From Phlegmacium glaucopus (taxonomy: Eukaryota; Basidiomycota; Agaricomycetes; Agaricales; Cortinariaceae), in the NCBI GenBank assembly GCA_015039465.1, contig MU130328.1, positions 1 to 64,000 on the forward strand: 64,000 bases of DNA. Direction: 5' to 3'. Below, in pieces: positions 46,101 to 58,377 of the stretch (its first letter is position 1; every line of letters begins with the position of its first letter). The notes beneath the pieces were generated by a model that saw only the letters and a program-made list of their open reading frames with translations, was not told the DNA's origin and ran no database searches. The position numbers and the translations under genes were made by a program.

Positions 46101-47850
46101 TTCAAAAAACTGCAGGAAGTATCATTATTGATAGAAGTGATTGACGAAAAAAATTAATTTAGTTACCCTCGCCAAGACTCCTCACAAGGAAGGATAGACG
46201 CATGGATGGTGTCCTGAAGCGAAGAACATCAAGAGGGAGATGAGGAGGAAATTTCAAACGACAAGTACAAAGTTAGTCAAGATCACAGATGCCGTTTCTC
46301 GAATTTCTGAAATGACAGCAATCAGACACAGGATGATACTAAGCAATCCAAAGCATGAACTTACCAGCTCTCAATTCACGAGGTGTATCGCCATCGTAGG
46401 TAGCAACCTGATAATATGGTCAATACAGTTTTGCAGCCATCCTGAATATTATGCTTTGGACCTTGAGATGCTCTAGTTTGGGACACATTTGGAACAGTTG
46501 TTCCAAAGAGGCCTTTTGGTCTTGAGCCAATGCCTACGAGCAACAGTCAACTGGATGCGCCCAACTTGGACGCGAAATAGACAAACTTTAGTTGGAAACA
46601 CCAGCATGGTAGTTGCCTCCGGGTTCTCCTCAAGGAATGTGAGCAATGGAACCTAGGTACGGTCGCGTTGAGTAGGGATCAGAATAAGAACAAGATATTT
46701 GTTGACCTGATATATAGCACTCTTGCCAGAGGCAGTACTTGTAGAGACAACAACATGTTTTCCCTTCCGTATCGATTCGATCGCAGATACTTGGTGGGAA
46801 TACAACGAGTGTATATTGCGTGAATGTAAAACAGCGTTTGATATCATTTGCGACATAGGGGGATGTAAAGATCCTGAAAACAAGATTGGATGTGAAGTTG
46901 GGGATGTTGGTCGTTGATATTTTGGACAATACCTGTTTGAGCTTCCTTTGCCTCTATTGTGCGCCGATCTACGATTTGATCAATATACCAATTAGATCTT
47001 TCGATTTCCGAGATGACTTGATCTATTGTAGGACGTTCACTTGGTTGAGGTAAGGTCTGCAAGTCTTTATAAAGACAAGGTATTTCTTGATTAGCTGGTA
47101 CAAAGTTTGTAGCTGCTGCTACCAAGAGAGTTACAGGATCCTCTTCAGGCGGGGTAGCGATTAGAAGCCTTTCAAAATGTCAATTAAAAGGCTCCCATGT
47201 ATTACCTGGTAAGAAGAAGACGATCTCACTCGTTGACGGCTTGTTCAAATCTAGCGTTCCTTGATTCAACCAATTTCTTAACTGCTGCAGGCGACAATGA
47301 AGGCGGAGCTCCGTGCGCGTTGGGTGGTCTAGACCAAATGCAGGACGGGATGAGGTAGTGATTGTAAGAGATGTGTGATGCCTTACCGTGAGGTTCCACG
47401 CGCTTTGCCATCTGTAAACTCTAGGACAAGAACTTGCCCTTGCTGGTCAGAGCTGGCACCTATTGAATAGTCAACTGATCGACCACCCGTAGTAGTCTTG
47501 AAATCTCCGTGTACTTGGAGTTCAGCTCGGGGTACGTAGGAGAACTTGAGGAGATGAGGCAGCAATGCTCTGGATAGTGCAAATTTAACATGACAAAGAT
47601 CATTTCAACGAAGAGCACAAACTTGAGTTCAGCGACTTTTATAATCTCTAATGGACTTGAAAAGAGCGTCAGAAATGCAACAGCAGCTGCAGTTAACAGG
47701 ATGTACTGTTTCAGGAGACCTTCAACTGATGAACGAACAGCAGGGAAGGATGTTGCTAGGTGCCGCTTGGACGTGATAAAAGCGAGAACTGTATTAACGG
47801 CCTGGATGGGGGCAGCAAGGTAAGTACGCCTGAACTAGCCAAGTAGAACT
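43130..47850 (-). CDS. HRQ1: RecQ4-like DNA helicase Hrq1
   Basis: Superfamily-2 helicase with many introns; motifs in order on the minus strand: 'LYSHQVSAI' (Q-like) and Walker A 'STSTASGKSAIYQ' near 46730, 'AVDELHYYTG' (DEAH-type box) near 46020, 'CSATLANP' (motif III) near 45790, 'TNALELGIDIG' near 45150 and 'QQAGRAGRRSGD' (motif VI) near 44990. The C-terminus carries a Cys-rich zinc-binding region near 43280-43410 ('KCKCSDGCT', 'STACKDAN', 'SSKLGAGIIL') as in Hrq1/MrfA helicases. The N-terminal part includes 'ALLPHLLKFSYVPRAELQVH' and 'AAVKKLVESRNARFEQAVNE'. Hrq1 unwinds DNA 3' to 5' and works in crosslink repair and telomere maintenance in yeast. The stop at 43130-43132 is clear. The first exon is not resolved; coding sequence is visible at least to about 47820. 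Confidence 0.82.
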
Positions 47851-47978
47851 AACTTTGAATATCTAGATGAAGTCCAGTAGGTGAAGAAGGCTCAGATACC
47901 ACTTGAAGTTGGCAGATTGTACTAACCCTGAATAGCTTTGAAAGCCCCAACTTTTAATGCGAACTGCAGTTATGGATG

Positions 47979-48436
47979 GATGTACATACTGAATGAAAGT
48001 ATTCTGGCCAAAGTTGGGCTCTTTCCTTTTGATTTGTGTCTATTCGTTGTTTCTTTCGCTTTGGTTGATTCATCAATCGCAGGCAACTATTTCCAAGTTA
48101 TAACCCAAGATTTAGTGAAGGTGAGTGTTACATAAGTCAAGAGAGCAGGGTTTCCGTTACATAAATGAGATCAATGAGCATTATGCTGTAATGGTACACA
48201 GGACAACAACAGATCCTCTATGTCGTTGGTTTTATCGTCAATAAGAACTCCACTGTTGTGGAACGACTTCGCAAGGCAGGCGCAATTATTATCGGTTTTT
48301 TCTTTCTTCCTTCAACATGTCTGAGTCCGCGAATGGTAGCATTTTGACACATCCTAATTTTGACTAACAAACGCAGAACTTCCGTCAGACGGGTATCCGT
48401 GACGGCTACGGAGACGGCATTCGACGACCTGAATAG
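47979..48436 (+). CDS. Small unknown protein
   Basis: The last exon ends at 48436 with 'NFRQTGIRDGYGDGIRRPE'. It joins upstream to an exon at about 48201-48276 ('QQQILYVVGFIVNKNSTVVE'), which joins through a GTGAGT...ACAG intron to a block ending 'FQVITQDLVK' at 48120. The ATG given is one of several possible starts; an intron may lie before 48090. The conserved-looking end suggests a real gene of perhaps 90-110 residues with a hydrophobic segment. I do not recognise it. Confidence 0.4.
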
Positions 48437-48543
48437 ATATCAAATCTCTGATAGATTCATTACATTTGTTTGTCTTGTCTTATCTTATTACTAAAACGAA
48501 GTAAATGTCTGTCTGACTTACTTACCACCACAATTCGACCATA

Positions 48544-50186
48544 ATGCGGTCCTCACTTTTTCTAGTTGCTTTGCCCATCGTTGTATCAGGAATTCGTCTT
48601 GACATCCCTGAACAGCAACCTCTGATAACTGAACATCCTCCTGGCACAATTTATCAAGTACTCAGCAGCAATCCAAGGTACTTATTTGATTTCCGCACTC
48701 TAACCTTATTCTTATATTTTTGAACAAGGTTTTCGCGACTGACCAAAGCCGTCGATTTCGTCGATGGGGTAGCTCAACTACTCAACGATTCGTCCGCAAA
48801 GTGATTTATTCCATCAGTCCCGGGGTCAAATTCTGACATCTCTTCCTTACTAGCTTGTCCTTCTTTGCGCCCCCTGACAGCGCCTTGCCCCATCATAAGG
48901 ACGACTTGGCACCCAATGGACTGCCCCCGGTTTTTGAGACATATGAGACTTCGTATCTACCTGGACCAACAGATCTAGCAGAAGCTCTTCGTATGCTTGA
49001 TAACCTGGAGAAATCCAAGTCTGCCACCAATGGGCCCGATGATGAGAAACGAAAGAAGATACTCAAAGTCATTTTGGGTGCCATCTTGGAATATCACATC
49101 ATCCCCACAGCTGCCTATGACATCATCACTCTTGGACATAATTCGACTTATCCCACAAACCTTGTTGTCCCTGGCGTTTTGGACTCTCAACCACAGCGCT
49201 TGAGGGTCGAGCAAACCATCATCCCACCACGTACATCCATCAACCTTTACGCCAAAATTATCAAACCAAATGTCAAGGCGTCCAATGGCAAGATTTGTCT
49301 CAGATTTGTTTCTTTTCGGATGCTCATAATCCATTTGTCAGGTATCATTCACGTAGTCGACTATCCGCTCCTCCCTCCTCCATCTATCTTCCAAGGTCTT
49401 TACATGGCTCCCCACTTTTTCTCCACCCTTGTGAGACTCTTGTTTTATTTCTTCGCCCCCCGACCTTTTAGCCTGATTTACCTTCAACAGACTTCTGCTC
49501 TTCAGCGGTCGGGGTTGACCGAAGCACTCGACCTTCGTTATATTCATCATAAAGGATTCGAAGGTTCGCGTCTGGTGACTGCATTTGCACCCACCAACCA
49601 TGCTTTTGAGGCCTTGCCCAAGAAACTTCAACTTTTCTTATTTTCTCCATTTGGAGAGAAGGCACTTAAGAAGATTTTATCGTACCATGTAGTCCCCAAT
49701 GTTGTCGTACACTCTGGTAGGACACAATTTTATATCTCTGCCAAAAATCGAGTTCTCAATCGTTGTCATTTAGACTACCTTCGTGCAGAACACAGCGACA
49801 AAAAAAACTCACCTTGTCATGAACCGACACTAGCAACTGCTGCCTTTCCGTTGCCTACGGAGCCTATCTCTTCGGTTAATCTCACCCTGAAAACGCTCTT
49901 TGCAAACCACACACTTCAAGCGGAGATCGTGAGGGAGAAGATCACGGTACCCTTCCCATGGCCTGGCCACAAGAAGCCGTACAAAGTTCATACAGAGGTC
50001 TCTGTTAACCGTCAACCCGTACTTGTCCCCGACATTGTTGGGTTAAACGGGGCGGCGCATGTCATTGGCAAAATACTTGATCCAAGGACATGCCACCACC
50101 TTCGCCCCGTTGATTCTCCTGTGGATGAGGGCGTATGGGAGAACTGGGAGGAATGGTTACCTCAGTGGGTTAACGAAAGTTTATGA
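48544..50186 (+). CDS. Secreted protein with two fasciclin (FAS1) domains
   Basis: Six exons give 455 residues in phase: 48544-48677, 48729-48800, 48854-49287, 49342-49430, 49491-49716 and 49774-50186. The first 17 residues are a signal peptide ('MRSSLFLVALPIVVSG'). The first FAS1 domain has 'LSFFAPPDSAL', 'LEYHIIPTAAY' and 'GIIHVVDYPLLPP'; the second has 'VTAFAPTNHAFEALP', 'ILSYHVVPNVVVHS' and 'GAAHVIGKILDP'. Possible N-glycosylation sites include NDSS, NSTY and NLTL. No GPI signal is seen; it ends 'EWLPQWVNESL'. FAS1 proteins act in cell-surface adhesion. The third intron (49288-49341) begins GCAAGA and is 54 bases without a stop, so its retention would add 18 residues in frame. It is convergent with MOD5, 167 bases apart. 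Confidence 0.85.
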
Positions 50187-50353
50187 TACTGTCCGCCAGC
50201 AATTACGTTTCTATGAATATGTTCTGTTTGCGAGCGTGTTAGGTCCTTTGTATTTTTTGTAAAAGTTATATTATGACATGTAAAACTTTGCTTATCAGCT
50301 TTCCATTCACACTGTACTCCCAATCCTTCCTCTGAGGAATTTGAATGGTCACT

Positions 50354-52159
50354 TTAATAGAGCCTCTTCGCGGCACGCCTGTGACCACGAGTCTTCTGGT
50401 GAGCAGTCCACTCAGGACCTTCCTCTATCATCACTGGGCGATCCGCCTGCAGAGTACAAACGGGACAGATCTGCTTCCTTCTCGCCACTAATACAGATAT
50501 TGGACTAGGAGTATGTATAAGAAAAGGTAACTTTTAAAAGGGAGGAATAAGCCGACCTGACGTCCTTGGAGGCAGCGCTAAGCATTCGGGATGCAGTCTC
50601 CGATAAAAGTTTGGGGTCGGGGATATCCTGCTGCAGTAGGAATCCTGAAGAGAATTTCAAGATCTAAAATATAGCAAAAATATCGTTGACTCACTCTCCA
50701 GGATGTCCGTGGCTGGTGTTTGCACATTTGTTATCCATTTTTCACCTAGGGCTGAAGGAAAAGAAATAAAAGAAGATTATGTTGCCATCAATGGTGCGAA
50801 CCTGTAGCATCCAGCAAGTACAACGGTACCAACGTTTCATTAACATTGGCTGCATTTACTGCAGGGATGAGTTTATTGCGTATCCAAGAAATCTGGCGCT
50901 TGGCATATTGCCACGTGGATGTCTTCATACAAGCTAAGGCTTCTGCATAAGCGGCATCGGATGGGGATTCTAGATAACCACAAAACTCCCTGTATCCTTA
51001 TATAAAGTTGAACCAGGCATCGTAGATGAAAGAGACGACGGAGAAGTGCATACCTATTGATTGGTAAATGCCGAGAGTAAAATCTAGACTCGACCGCTTG
51101 GCAGAAGGCGAGTTGGGCGTAGAATTTGCCAACCTGCGCAAGGAACGCACTTCGTCCAAGAGTCCTTGCTAAGTGTATATAGTCGTGATTGAGCTCTGAG
51201 ACTATGCGACTAAAAGATATATCATCCTACCGAAATCATGCTGTCGACGCGAGCATCTAGGCGTTCATGTAAAACAGAAGGCTCCGCATATAACCAAAAA
51301 CATAAAGTATGGAATCTAGAGAAGAATGATGAGAGGAAGGTAATCATTTATTATCATTGGTAATGTGTACAGACCTTGGTTTACTGTCGGCCGTTGCAGC
51401 GGATTGTTCGACTATGATATCACTGGGACGTTGCCTACATTCTTTAATAATTTGAAGACTTCTCAACACCTTCCTCGTATCTTTCCAGTGCCACCTTTGG
51501 GAAATAACTGGGTCAAGAATGGACAGCAGGGAATGAAGTCGAAAGGCTTCATCAGGATTCACTTTAGCCGATGGGGGTTCCTGGGGGAGATGTTGGAGTA
51601 ACTGGAGGAGGTCTGGTGGCAAAGATGCAATTGACAAGGAAAGCTGCTCTGACCATGACGGCTCTACCAGGGAGGAGGAGGGTTGCAGGTGGGACCCTGA
51701 GTCCTGAGATACTAAACGGTTTGGAAATATGAGATGCTGCATCCAATACGATGTACCGCCGACAACAATCGGTAATTCATGATTTTCATGCATCTCATTT
51801 ATCTAATTTAAAAATAGATGTCATAATCACTTTAACAGAAGGCATAAAATCGCTTGGCGAACCAGCTTTAACGTATCCTGCACCCAATCCCCAACAACAT
51901 ACTGCTCGCCTGGCTGTTTAAAATCCATCAATAGATGTTCAACGCCTTGTCTTTCTGATTCCAGAACTTTGTTGGTGATGACATCGAGTCCTTTGTATAC
52001 CTGCATAGCGTCCGCGTTGATGATTTTGGCCCGTCGCCATCCAGATATAAGGGTAGAACGATTTATATGTAATGCGAGATCTATGGCTAGTTTAGATTTT
52101 CCAACTCCTGTGGTGCCACATATAGTGATGATAGACTTGAGAGGGACCGCCATGGCCAT
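50354..52159 (-). CDS. MOD5: tRNA dimethylallyltransferase
   Basis: It starts at an ATG at 52159 ('MAMAVPLKSIITICG'). The P-loop reads 'GTTGVGKSKLAIDLA', then 'IINADAMQVYKGLDVITNK' (substrate site with the catalytic Asp region) and 'GVEHLLMDF'. After the first intron come 'LPIVVGGTSYWMQHL' and 'PDEAFRLHSLLSILDP' near 51550. The last exon, ending at 50354, has a matrin-type zinc finger: 'CPVC' then 'EWTAHQKTRGHRRAAKR'. The enzyme adds an isopentenyl group to adenosine 37 of tRNAs reading codons that start with U, in cytosol and mitochondria. Exons between 50450 and 51340 are short and not fully traced. The two Met in the first three codons leave the exact start open. Confidence 0.88.
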
Positions 52160-52605
52160 GGCAGGTTCACTGGGCTGTTATGATAATAAATACGAGCGCC
52201 GGCGAATTGTCGGCGGTGTTGGCAGGTCAGCCATTGTGATTTTTGTGGTTACCATGTAGTTCAATCTTAATTACAAAGACTCTCAAATATGTTTGCTTTT
52301 TTCGGTTCTACAACGAAGCGAGGTACAAGCGAAGAGATCACCTTGCTGTAAAGCAAGGTCTCTAAAGTCAACATTTGTTGTGTCACGTTCTCATGAATCA
52401 ATACAAATAAACACTCCACTTTTTCCTCCTGGTAAAGCCTCCAAAATGTTGAAACACCCTTTGTACTTGTTTGTTTTCTTGGTTTACAGGACAATCCCCC
52501 CTCATTGGACATGTTCTTACAACCCAAAATGAAGGTTGCGCCCTTAAAACATACCCACACCCCCAACATCCTGTTGCAATATTTTGCAGCTAGAGCAAAG
52601 AGATA
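52160..52605 (-). other. Island border: promoter region and a low-confidence reading frame
   Basis: The first 100 bases upstream of MOD5 should hold its promoter; no clear TATA box is seen. A minus-strand frame at 52267-52569 (100 residues) has no recognised motif; it may be a remnant coding piece related to the fragment at 52860-53050. Confidence 0.3.
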
Positions 52606-52750
52606 GTAAGTCTCAACTTTTGGTAAAAGTTGTATATTAATTATTATACCTAGAGCAAAGAAATAGTAACTAGATATATGTTAGATGAAGTAATTAAAAT
52701 AATAAAAGAGTGGACTCACATCTCAACTTTTGGTAAAAGTTGAGACTTGC
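52606..52750. mobile_element. 145-bp Stowaway-like MITE
   Basis: The terminal inverted repeats G[T/C]AAGTCTCAACTTTT are flanked by TA on both sides (52604-52605 and 52751-52752). Just inside, CAACTTTTGGTAAAAGTTG is itself a dyad and occurs at both ends. A 16-base unit with CTAGAGCAAAGA occurs before and inside the element (near 52591 and 52652). It has no coding capacity. Confidence 0.8.
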
Positions 52751-52752
52751 TA

Positions 52753-53055
52753 CAGTAGAAATTTGTGACTAATGAATGTGACCGTTGATGTGACAGAAAA
52801 TAAAAGAAATGATAAGATGTAAGATATGAGATAATAAAAGATTAAAGAATGAATCAATGAGTTGAAACTTGTATACCTCAACACATCCCCCAGTTGCTTA
52901 ATGAAATCTTCATATATTGATGCAAATGTCATCATTGTTGACCATGTGCCTGCACGTGTGCCCTTCTGGATTGATCCCCACAACTATGTAATCATGGCTT
53001 TCCTTTCATCATCACAAAGCTTGTGTACAACATCCCATTTTTTGCCCAATTGGTA
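52753..53055 (-). pseudogene. Unrecognised coding-like fragment cut by the gypsy-2 LTR
   Basis: On the minus strand about 60 codons look coding ('KKWDVVHKLCDDERKAMIT', 'GSIQKGTRAGTWSTMMTFAS', 'YEDFIKQLGDVL') with one TAG stop. The LTR at 53056 removes the upstream part. The family is not recognised. Confidence 0.35.
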
Positions 53056-53456
53056 TATAACAACTTCAAACGGTTCAGAAGGTTCTGACCGTAGACAGTT
53101 GTATAAGAAGAGTTTGTTGATTCGGTGAGCTCCAAAGAATACCAAGAGAACGTCTCAAGGGATTGTCTTTAAGAGTTTGAGGAAGATTCTAAGAGTAAGG
53201 TAATCAAGTATGATTCTCAAGAATTAGCTAAAGAATACATGTGGTGTAAATATGGTATTTATAGTAAATAAGAGAGTTGTGCATAAGGTGAGTTGTCTGC
53301 ATGTAAGAAGTGTTGCATAGGTAAAAATAGATGAAACAATGAAAAAGAATGAGGTGAACATGTGTAAATGGAAATGAAAGTAAATGTAAAGTGCATGTAG
53401 GTGAAACCACATTGTGTTTGGTGGAGTTAAGAAAAGAAAAATGATTGTTCATAACA
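53056..53456 (-). repeat. Gypsy-2 3' LTR
   Basis: A 401-bp repeat matching 14277-14677 in reverse. In element orientation it starts TGTTATGAAC and is preceded directly by the tract AAAATGGGGGTAA, so it is the 3' LTR of the minus-strand gypsy-2 element. Its far end reads TTGTTATA instead of TTGTAACA, a decayed terminus. It contains TATAAATACC. Confidence 0.85.
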
Positions 53457-53467
53457 TTACCCCCATT

Positions 53468-56400
53468 TTACATCAATAACTCCGAAATCAACTCAGATTC
53501 AATGTCTATTTCTTCTCGTTCTCCAAGTGGACAGTGTTGCCATCCATGACCTTCTTCATGACAATTGTTGCAATGTTGGTATTCATTCAGTGGTCATTCA
53601 TTCTGCAAGATAATTGGTTTGCCAGTGACTGATAACTTATAAGAAGCACTGTTGTGATGAGTGACCGTCTATGTCACAAATAGAACAGTGTCGTTGTAGA
53701 ATAATCTCGTTGTTGTCATCAATGATGATGGGATTCAATCGTGTGCCAGAAGAAGTCAAGTCAGGAATAGGAAGAGGAGATTGTGATTGTTGTTTGGGAT
53801 AAGGAGATCGTCATCGAGAGGCAATGGGGTTTCATCGGTTAAGTCTGATAAGTGGTTTGATCTGTTGAGTTAAGCCACAGCTGACCATGTTGTCGAATAA
53901 TGTGTCTGCTTGTTCTTGTAGATATTGAAGTTCTCGTTGAGCTCGTCTGATACTTTGGTCGACATGGTGAAAATAAAGAAACTTGACATATAAAACAGGA
54001 TTTGGTTGAAGGAAAGAGGTAAGATTATTGACGTTGTGTTGAGTTTGAACATAGGAAGAGAATTTGTCATGGGTAAAATTAAAATGGGAGTTTGAGGATG
54101 AGCAAGGCAAGGAGAGGATGATGAAGGAATTCGAGGCATATTTAGCAATATTTTCCAATTGTTTGGAATGGGTCAAATGGGGGATTGAGGAAGAGAAAGA
54201 TATTGACTCTGTTTTCTAAGTTGATTCTTAAGTCGGTGACTTCATCGACGAAATCTAGATAGTTATCTAAAAAGTTGTCAAAATCTTGGATGAGATCTTT
54301 GATTTCTTTTTTGAAATTGAACATATTTTTCATGTGTTGAGTGTTTAGAGGTGATGGAGTTGTTTGTAATTTGCCAGCGTGTTGAATGCGTTTTTGATGT
54401 TTGTTTCAGGTTCCCACGTTGCTTTGGAAATTGGGTAATCTTTCCATCGGATCTTGAACTGATATCCATGTCCTTGTTTTCTGTGTCCTATGATGGCTTC
54501 AACTTCATATTCTTCTTCTCTGTCGATGATTTCGGCAGGTGGTTTAAGAAAATTCAGTTGGTGTACTTTGTTTTCGACATATGGCATTAGAAGATATGCA
54601 TGGAAGACATTGTGAATCTTCCATGATTCTGGTAATTTGAGTCGGTATGTGAGGGGTCCAAGGACTTTTTGATTTGGAATGGTCCTTCTCGTCATGGAGC
54701 GATCTTCTTGTTGTATTTCATTCATATGTTTCTAGAGTCTAACCAGACTAGTTGTCCTTCTTGAAATGGTTTGAAATTAGATTTGATCCTGTTTTCCATT
54801 CGGTGTCGTGCTAGTTTGTGTGCTGCTAGAGCTTCTTCTTGGTCTTTGAGTAATTTCCGTGTTCATTCTTCAACAGCAGGGAATTGTGTGTTTTCAAAAG
54901 AGAGTGGTACTGAGATAGGGGATGATCCCATGATGAGTTCAAAAGGGGTTTGTGTTCTTCCAGAATGTCTTTGGTTGTTATGAGTAAATTCAAGTGTTGG
55001 TAAAGCGGTTAACCAACTTGTTGGGTTGTTGAAACAATAGATGGAGAGATATGCTTCAATTTCTTGATTAAAGTGTTTAGTAGTTCCGTCTGATTGTGGA
55101 TGAAAGGCTGTTGTCTTTGCATGTTCTATTCCAAGTAGTTTGAAAAGGTTTTTGAATGCTTTCACGGTAAATCGAGGGTCTCTGTCAGAGATCATCTTGT
55201 CAGGAAGTCTGAATCATTTGTAAAGATTGTCGAGTAGGAATTGGGCAATATCTTCTGAGGTACAAGATTTTGTGCAAGGGATAAGAATTACCCCCTTCGA
55301 AAGCCCGTGGTCGACCACAACCAATACAGCATCTTTGCTGTCAATAGGTGCTAAGTCGGTGATCAAGTCCATGGAGCAATTTGCAAAAGGTCGAGAGTCC
55401 TTTGGTCCTTCAATGGGTAGAAAGGACGGTTTTGATGTGTTCCTGTTGATCTTAAATTGTTGACAGTCTGAACATCCTTTCACATAGTTCTTCACAAAAG
55501 TTCAAAGACCAGGCCACCAGTAATGTTGAGAAATAGAATTGTATGTCTCTAATTCTCCTGGGTGTCCTGCTGTCGGTGCATCGTGGATTTGTTTAACAAG
55601 TCGTAATCGGAGTTCTCGATTTTGAGGAATATAATTCTTTCCTTTGTAAAATAGAATTGGTTTTCCCATAAACTCCTCAGTTGACCAGTCTTCAAGATCA
55701 CTTCTTAAATTAGAAGGTCCTTTTTCAAGTAATGATCGTAATGTGTTGGCAGCGTTGGTGTCTATATCAGTAGAGTTGGCTATTTGTTGTTGTAAATCAA
55801 GGACTACCAGATTGACAAATAAAGAATCTGGTAGCATCATGATGTCTTCATTATTGTTATCGTCTTTAGGGCAGAAATCAGGTTGTCGGGATAGAGCATC
55901 AGATTGGATCATCTTGTTTCCAGGTAAATGGATGAGATTGACATTGAACTTGGAAAGGAATAATGACCATCGAGCTTGTTGTTTGTTCAGTTTCTGTGCT
56001 GTTCAGTAATAAGTCAAATTCTTGTGATCAGAATAGACCATTGTCGTGTGTTCAGATCCCAGGATGTAATGTCTCCAGTCAGTTAAAGCTTGTATGATTG
56101 CTAGAAGTTCATGATTATAGATTTTGTAGTTTCGTTCAGTTGGTGAAAAGCTCTTTGATAAGAAAGCTACAGGGTGTTGGTCTCTGTTCATGTCTGTCTG
56201 TGTAAGGACTGCACCTGATGCATATTTCAAAGCATCAGATTCGATCTGGAAAGGTCAGGTCGGATTGGGCATTTGTAAAACTGGTTCTTTGGTAAAGCAT
56301 TGTTTCAGGAGTTTGAATGTTTCTTGGCATTTATCGGTCCATTCAAAGGGTGTATCTTTCTTCAAAAGATTATTCAATGGTTGGCATAAATCAGAGAAAT

Positions 56401-57879
56401 GTCAGATGAATCGTCGGTAAAATTTTCCAAATCCTAAGAAGGATCATACTTCTTTCACAGATGTAGGGGTTGGCCAGTCTCGGATACCTTTGGGTTTAGT
56501 TGGGTCCATGGAGATCTTGCCTTCTTCAATGATCATTCCTAAATATTTGACTTTCTTCTTATTGAATTTGCATTTCTTTGGTTTCAAATAGAGATCATTT
56601 CCCCCTAGATGTTGTAAGACCTTTTTTGTGATTTCTTTGAGATCTTTTTCATTCTTTGCAAAGATTAGGATGTCATCCATGTATACAATGATATAGTCGC
56701 CTTCAATAAGATCTTCGAAAATAGAATCCTTCATTGCTTGGAAAGTTGCCGGTGAGTTGCACATTCCAAAGAACATCACTGTCGGTTCAAATAATCCTCG
56801 ATTCATTTTGAACGCGGCTTTTCATTTGTCTCCTGTAGCAATTTGGACATTGTTGTAACCTCTGAGGACGTCAAACTTGGTGAAACAAGTTGCGCCTTTG
56901 AGTTTGTCCATAATTTTGGTGATAAGTGGGAGTGGATAAGCATTTTTAATCGTGTGATTGTTCAGGTATCAATAGTCTTGACAAGGTCGAAGCTTTCCAT
57001 CTTTCTTGGATACAAAAAGAAAGGTGATGCCATTGGAGAATGTGATTTCCGAATATATCCACGGTTGAGGTTTTCTTTGAGGAATTTGTCCAATTCGATT
57101 TGTTCTGCCGGTGTGAGGTTGTACATTTTGAAAGATTTCGGTTCAAAGTCTGGTTTCATTTCAATCTTGTGGTCCCAGGGTCTTGGTTCAGGAAATCTGT
57201 CTGCCTTTTTCTCATCAAATACATCTAAGAATTCATGATACTCGGGTGGTACAATTTCTTCGACAGGGATGTCAGGCTTTATGTCGTATTTCATAGCCAG
57301 ATTTTGTGAAGCAGAGGTTTTCGCATTGATCCAATATTCATCTTCCGTTTTGCCAGTAATTTGAGCAATAAATGATAAGAGTGATTCTTCTTCATCATCG
57401 GTAGGGTTCTGTGTTTGATTGAGATATTCTTCAATATCATATTCTTCTTCAATAGTAATAGGGGTAGAGGGTGTCCTAAAAATTGGTTTCCGTGGTTGTT
57501 CTTCTTTTGTTCATTCGGGTTTGTGCCATGTAAGAGTTTCTTTCTTCCAATCAATTTCAGGGTTGTTTTCTTTGAGCCAGGTTGCTCCAAGAATAATTTT
57601 GTGTTTCCCTAATCCAGTGATTAAAAGTCGGTTCATCTTCTTTCATCCGAGTACATTGATCTCAAGGTTTACATAATGTTTGATCATGCCTCATTTGTTG
57701 AGAGTACCATTGACATTAAAAACTTTGATGGGAACATTTAAGGTTTTGATTGTAAATTTTTGTGTTCTCACAAAGTTTTGGTCGATGAATTTTCCATCTG
57801 CGCCAGAGTCAATAAAGGCTTGTTCAATGATTTCTGGATCTCCTTGCGTTTTGCTTGTTATAGAAATAGGTATTTTCAT
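53468..57879 (-). pseudogene. Gypsy-2 pol with chromodomain and double zinc-knuckle tail
   Basis: Protease 'FIDSGADGKFID' near 57800; RT with '[14 protein letters not shown]' and 'YIIVYMDDILIF' (both Asp intact, near 56690); RNase H '[10 protein letters not shown]'; integrase zinc-binding H/C residues near 55470-55560 ('HDAPTAGHPG', 'CSDCQQFK') and core ('CSMDLITDLAP', 'MISDRDPRF'); chromodomain 'YQFKIRWKDYPISKATWEP' near 54400. After a coiled segment the tail has two CCHC units: CSICDIDGHSSQQC (53646-53687) and CNNCHEEGHGWQHC (53531-53572). At least seven internal stops are TGA at expected Arg sites (for example 55502-55504, 56003-56005, 56444-56446, 55214-55216). One base is missing near 54660, which shifts the frame. 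Confidence 0.8.
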
Positions 57880-57904
57880 TCGGTGTATGTTTAAACAAGG
57901 TACT

Positions 57905-58317
57905 TGTTAGGGCAACTGCGACGCTGACTTAGTCAAGCTAGCAGGGGATCCAAAGTTAATAATATTTCAGAAAAGATATCTACAAGTGACTTACCTAGCA
58001 GGGGATCCAAAGAGGAAAGGATGGGGATCCCTGCTAGGCTGGGGGTGTTTAAGTACTAATATGGACATAATGGAGATATAAAATAAATAAAGGAATGATA
58101 CAATAATAATTAATTAATTAAATAAGAAGTGGTGTGATATGAAAAATAGAAATAAAAGGTGGAGCGAAATGGAGAATTGGAGTTGGAGCGGAACTACGGG
58201 GTTCCAGAGTAAACTGGTGATGGAAGCGGAGTTGGACAGAAGGTCGGAGGTCGTCGGAAAGGTGGGGTATATGATTCTAAGGTTGAGGTTTGGGTTAAAG
58301 TCGGGTGTCCCCTAACA
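57905..58317 (-). mobile_element. Solo LTR, 410-bp family, copy 3
   Basis: The same ends as at 6643 in reverse orientation, 413 bp, flanked by the perfect 5-bp duplication GTACT (57900-57904 and 58318-58322). Confidence 0.92.
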
Positions 58318-58377
58318 GTACTAAGCAATTAGATATGGATAGCATGGGAGAAACTGACATCGATTCAGTTCTCCGCT

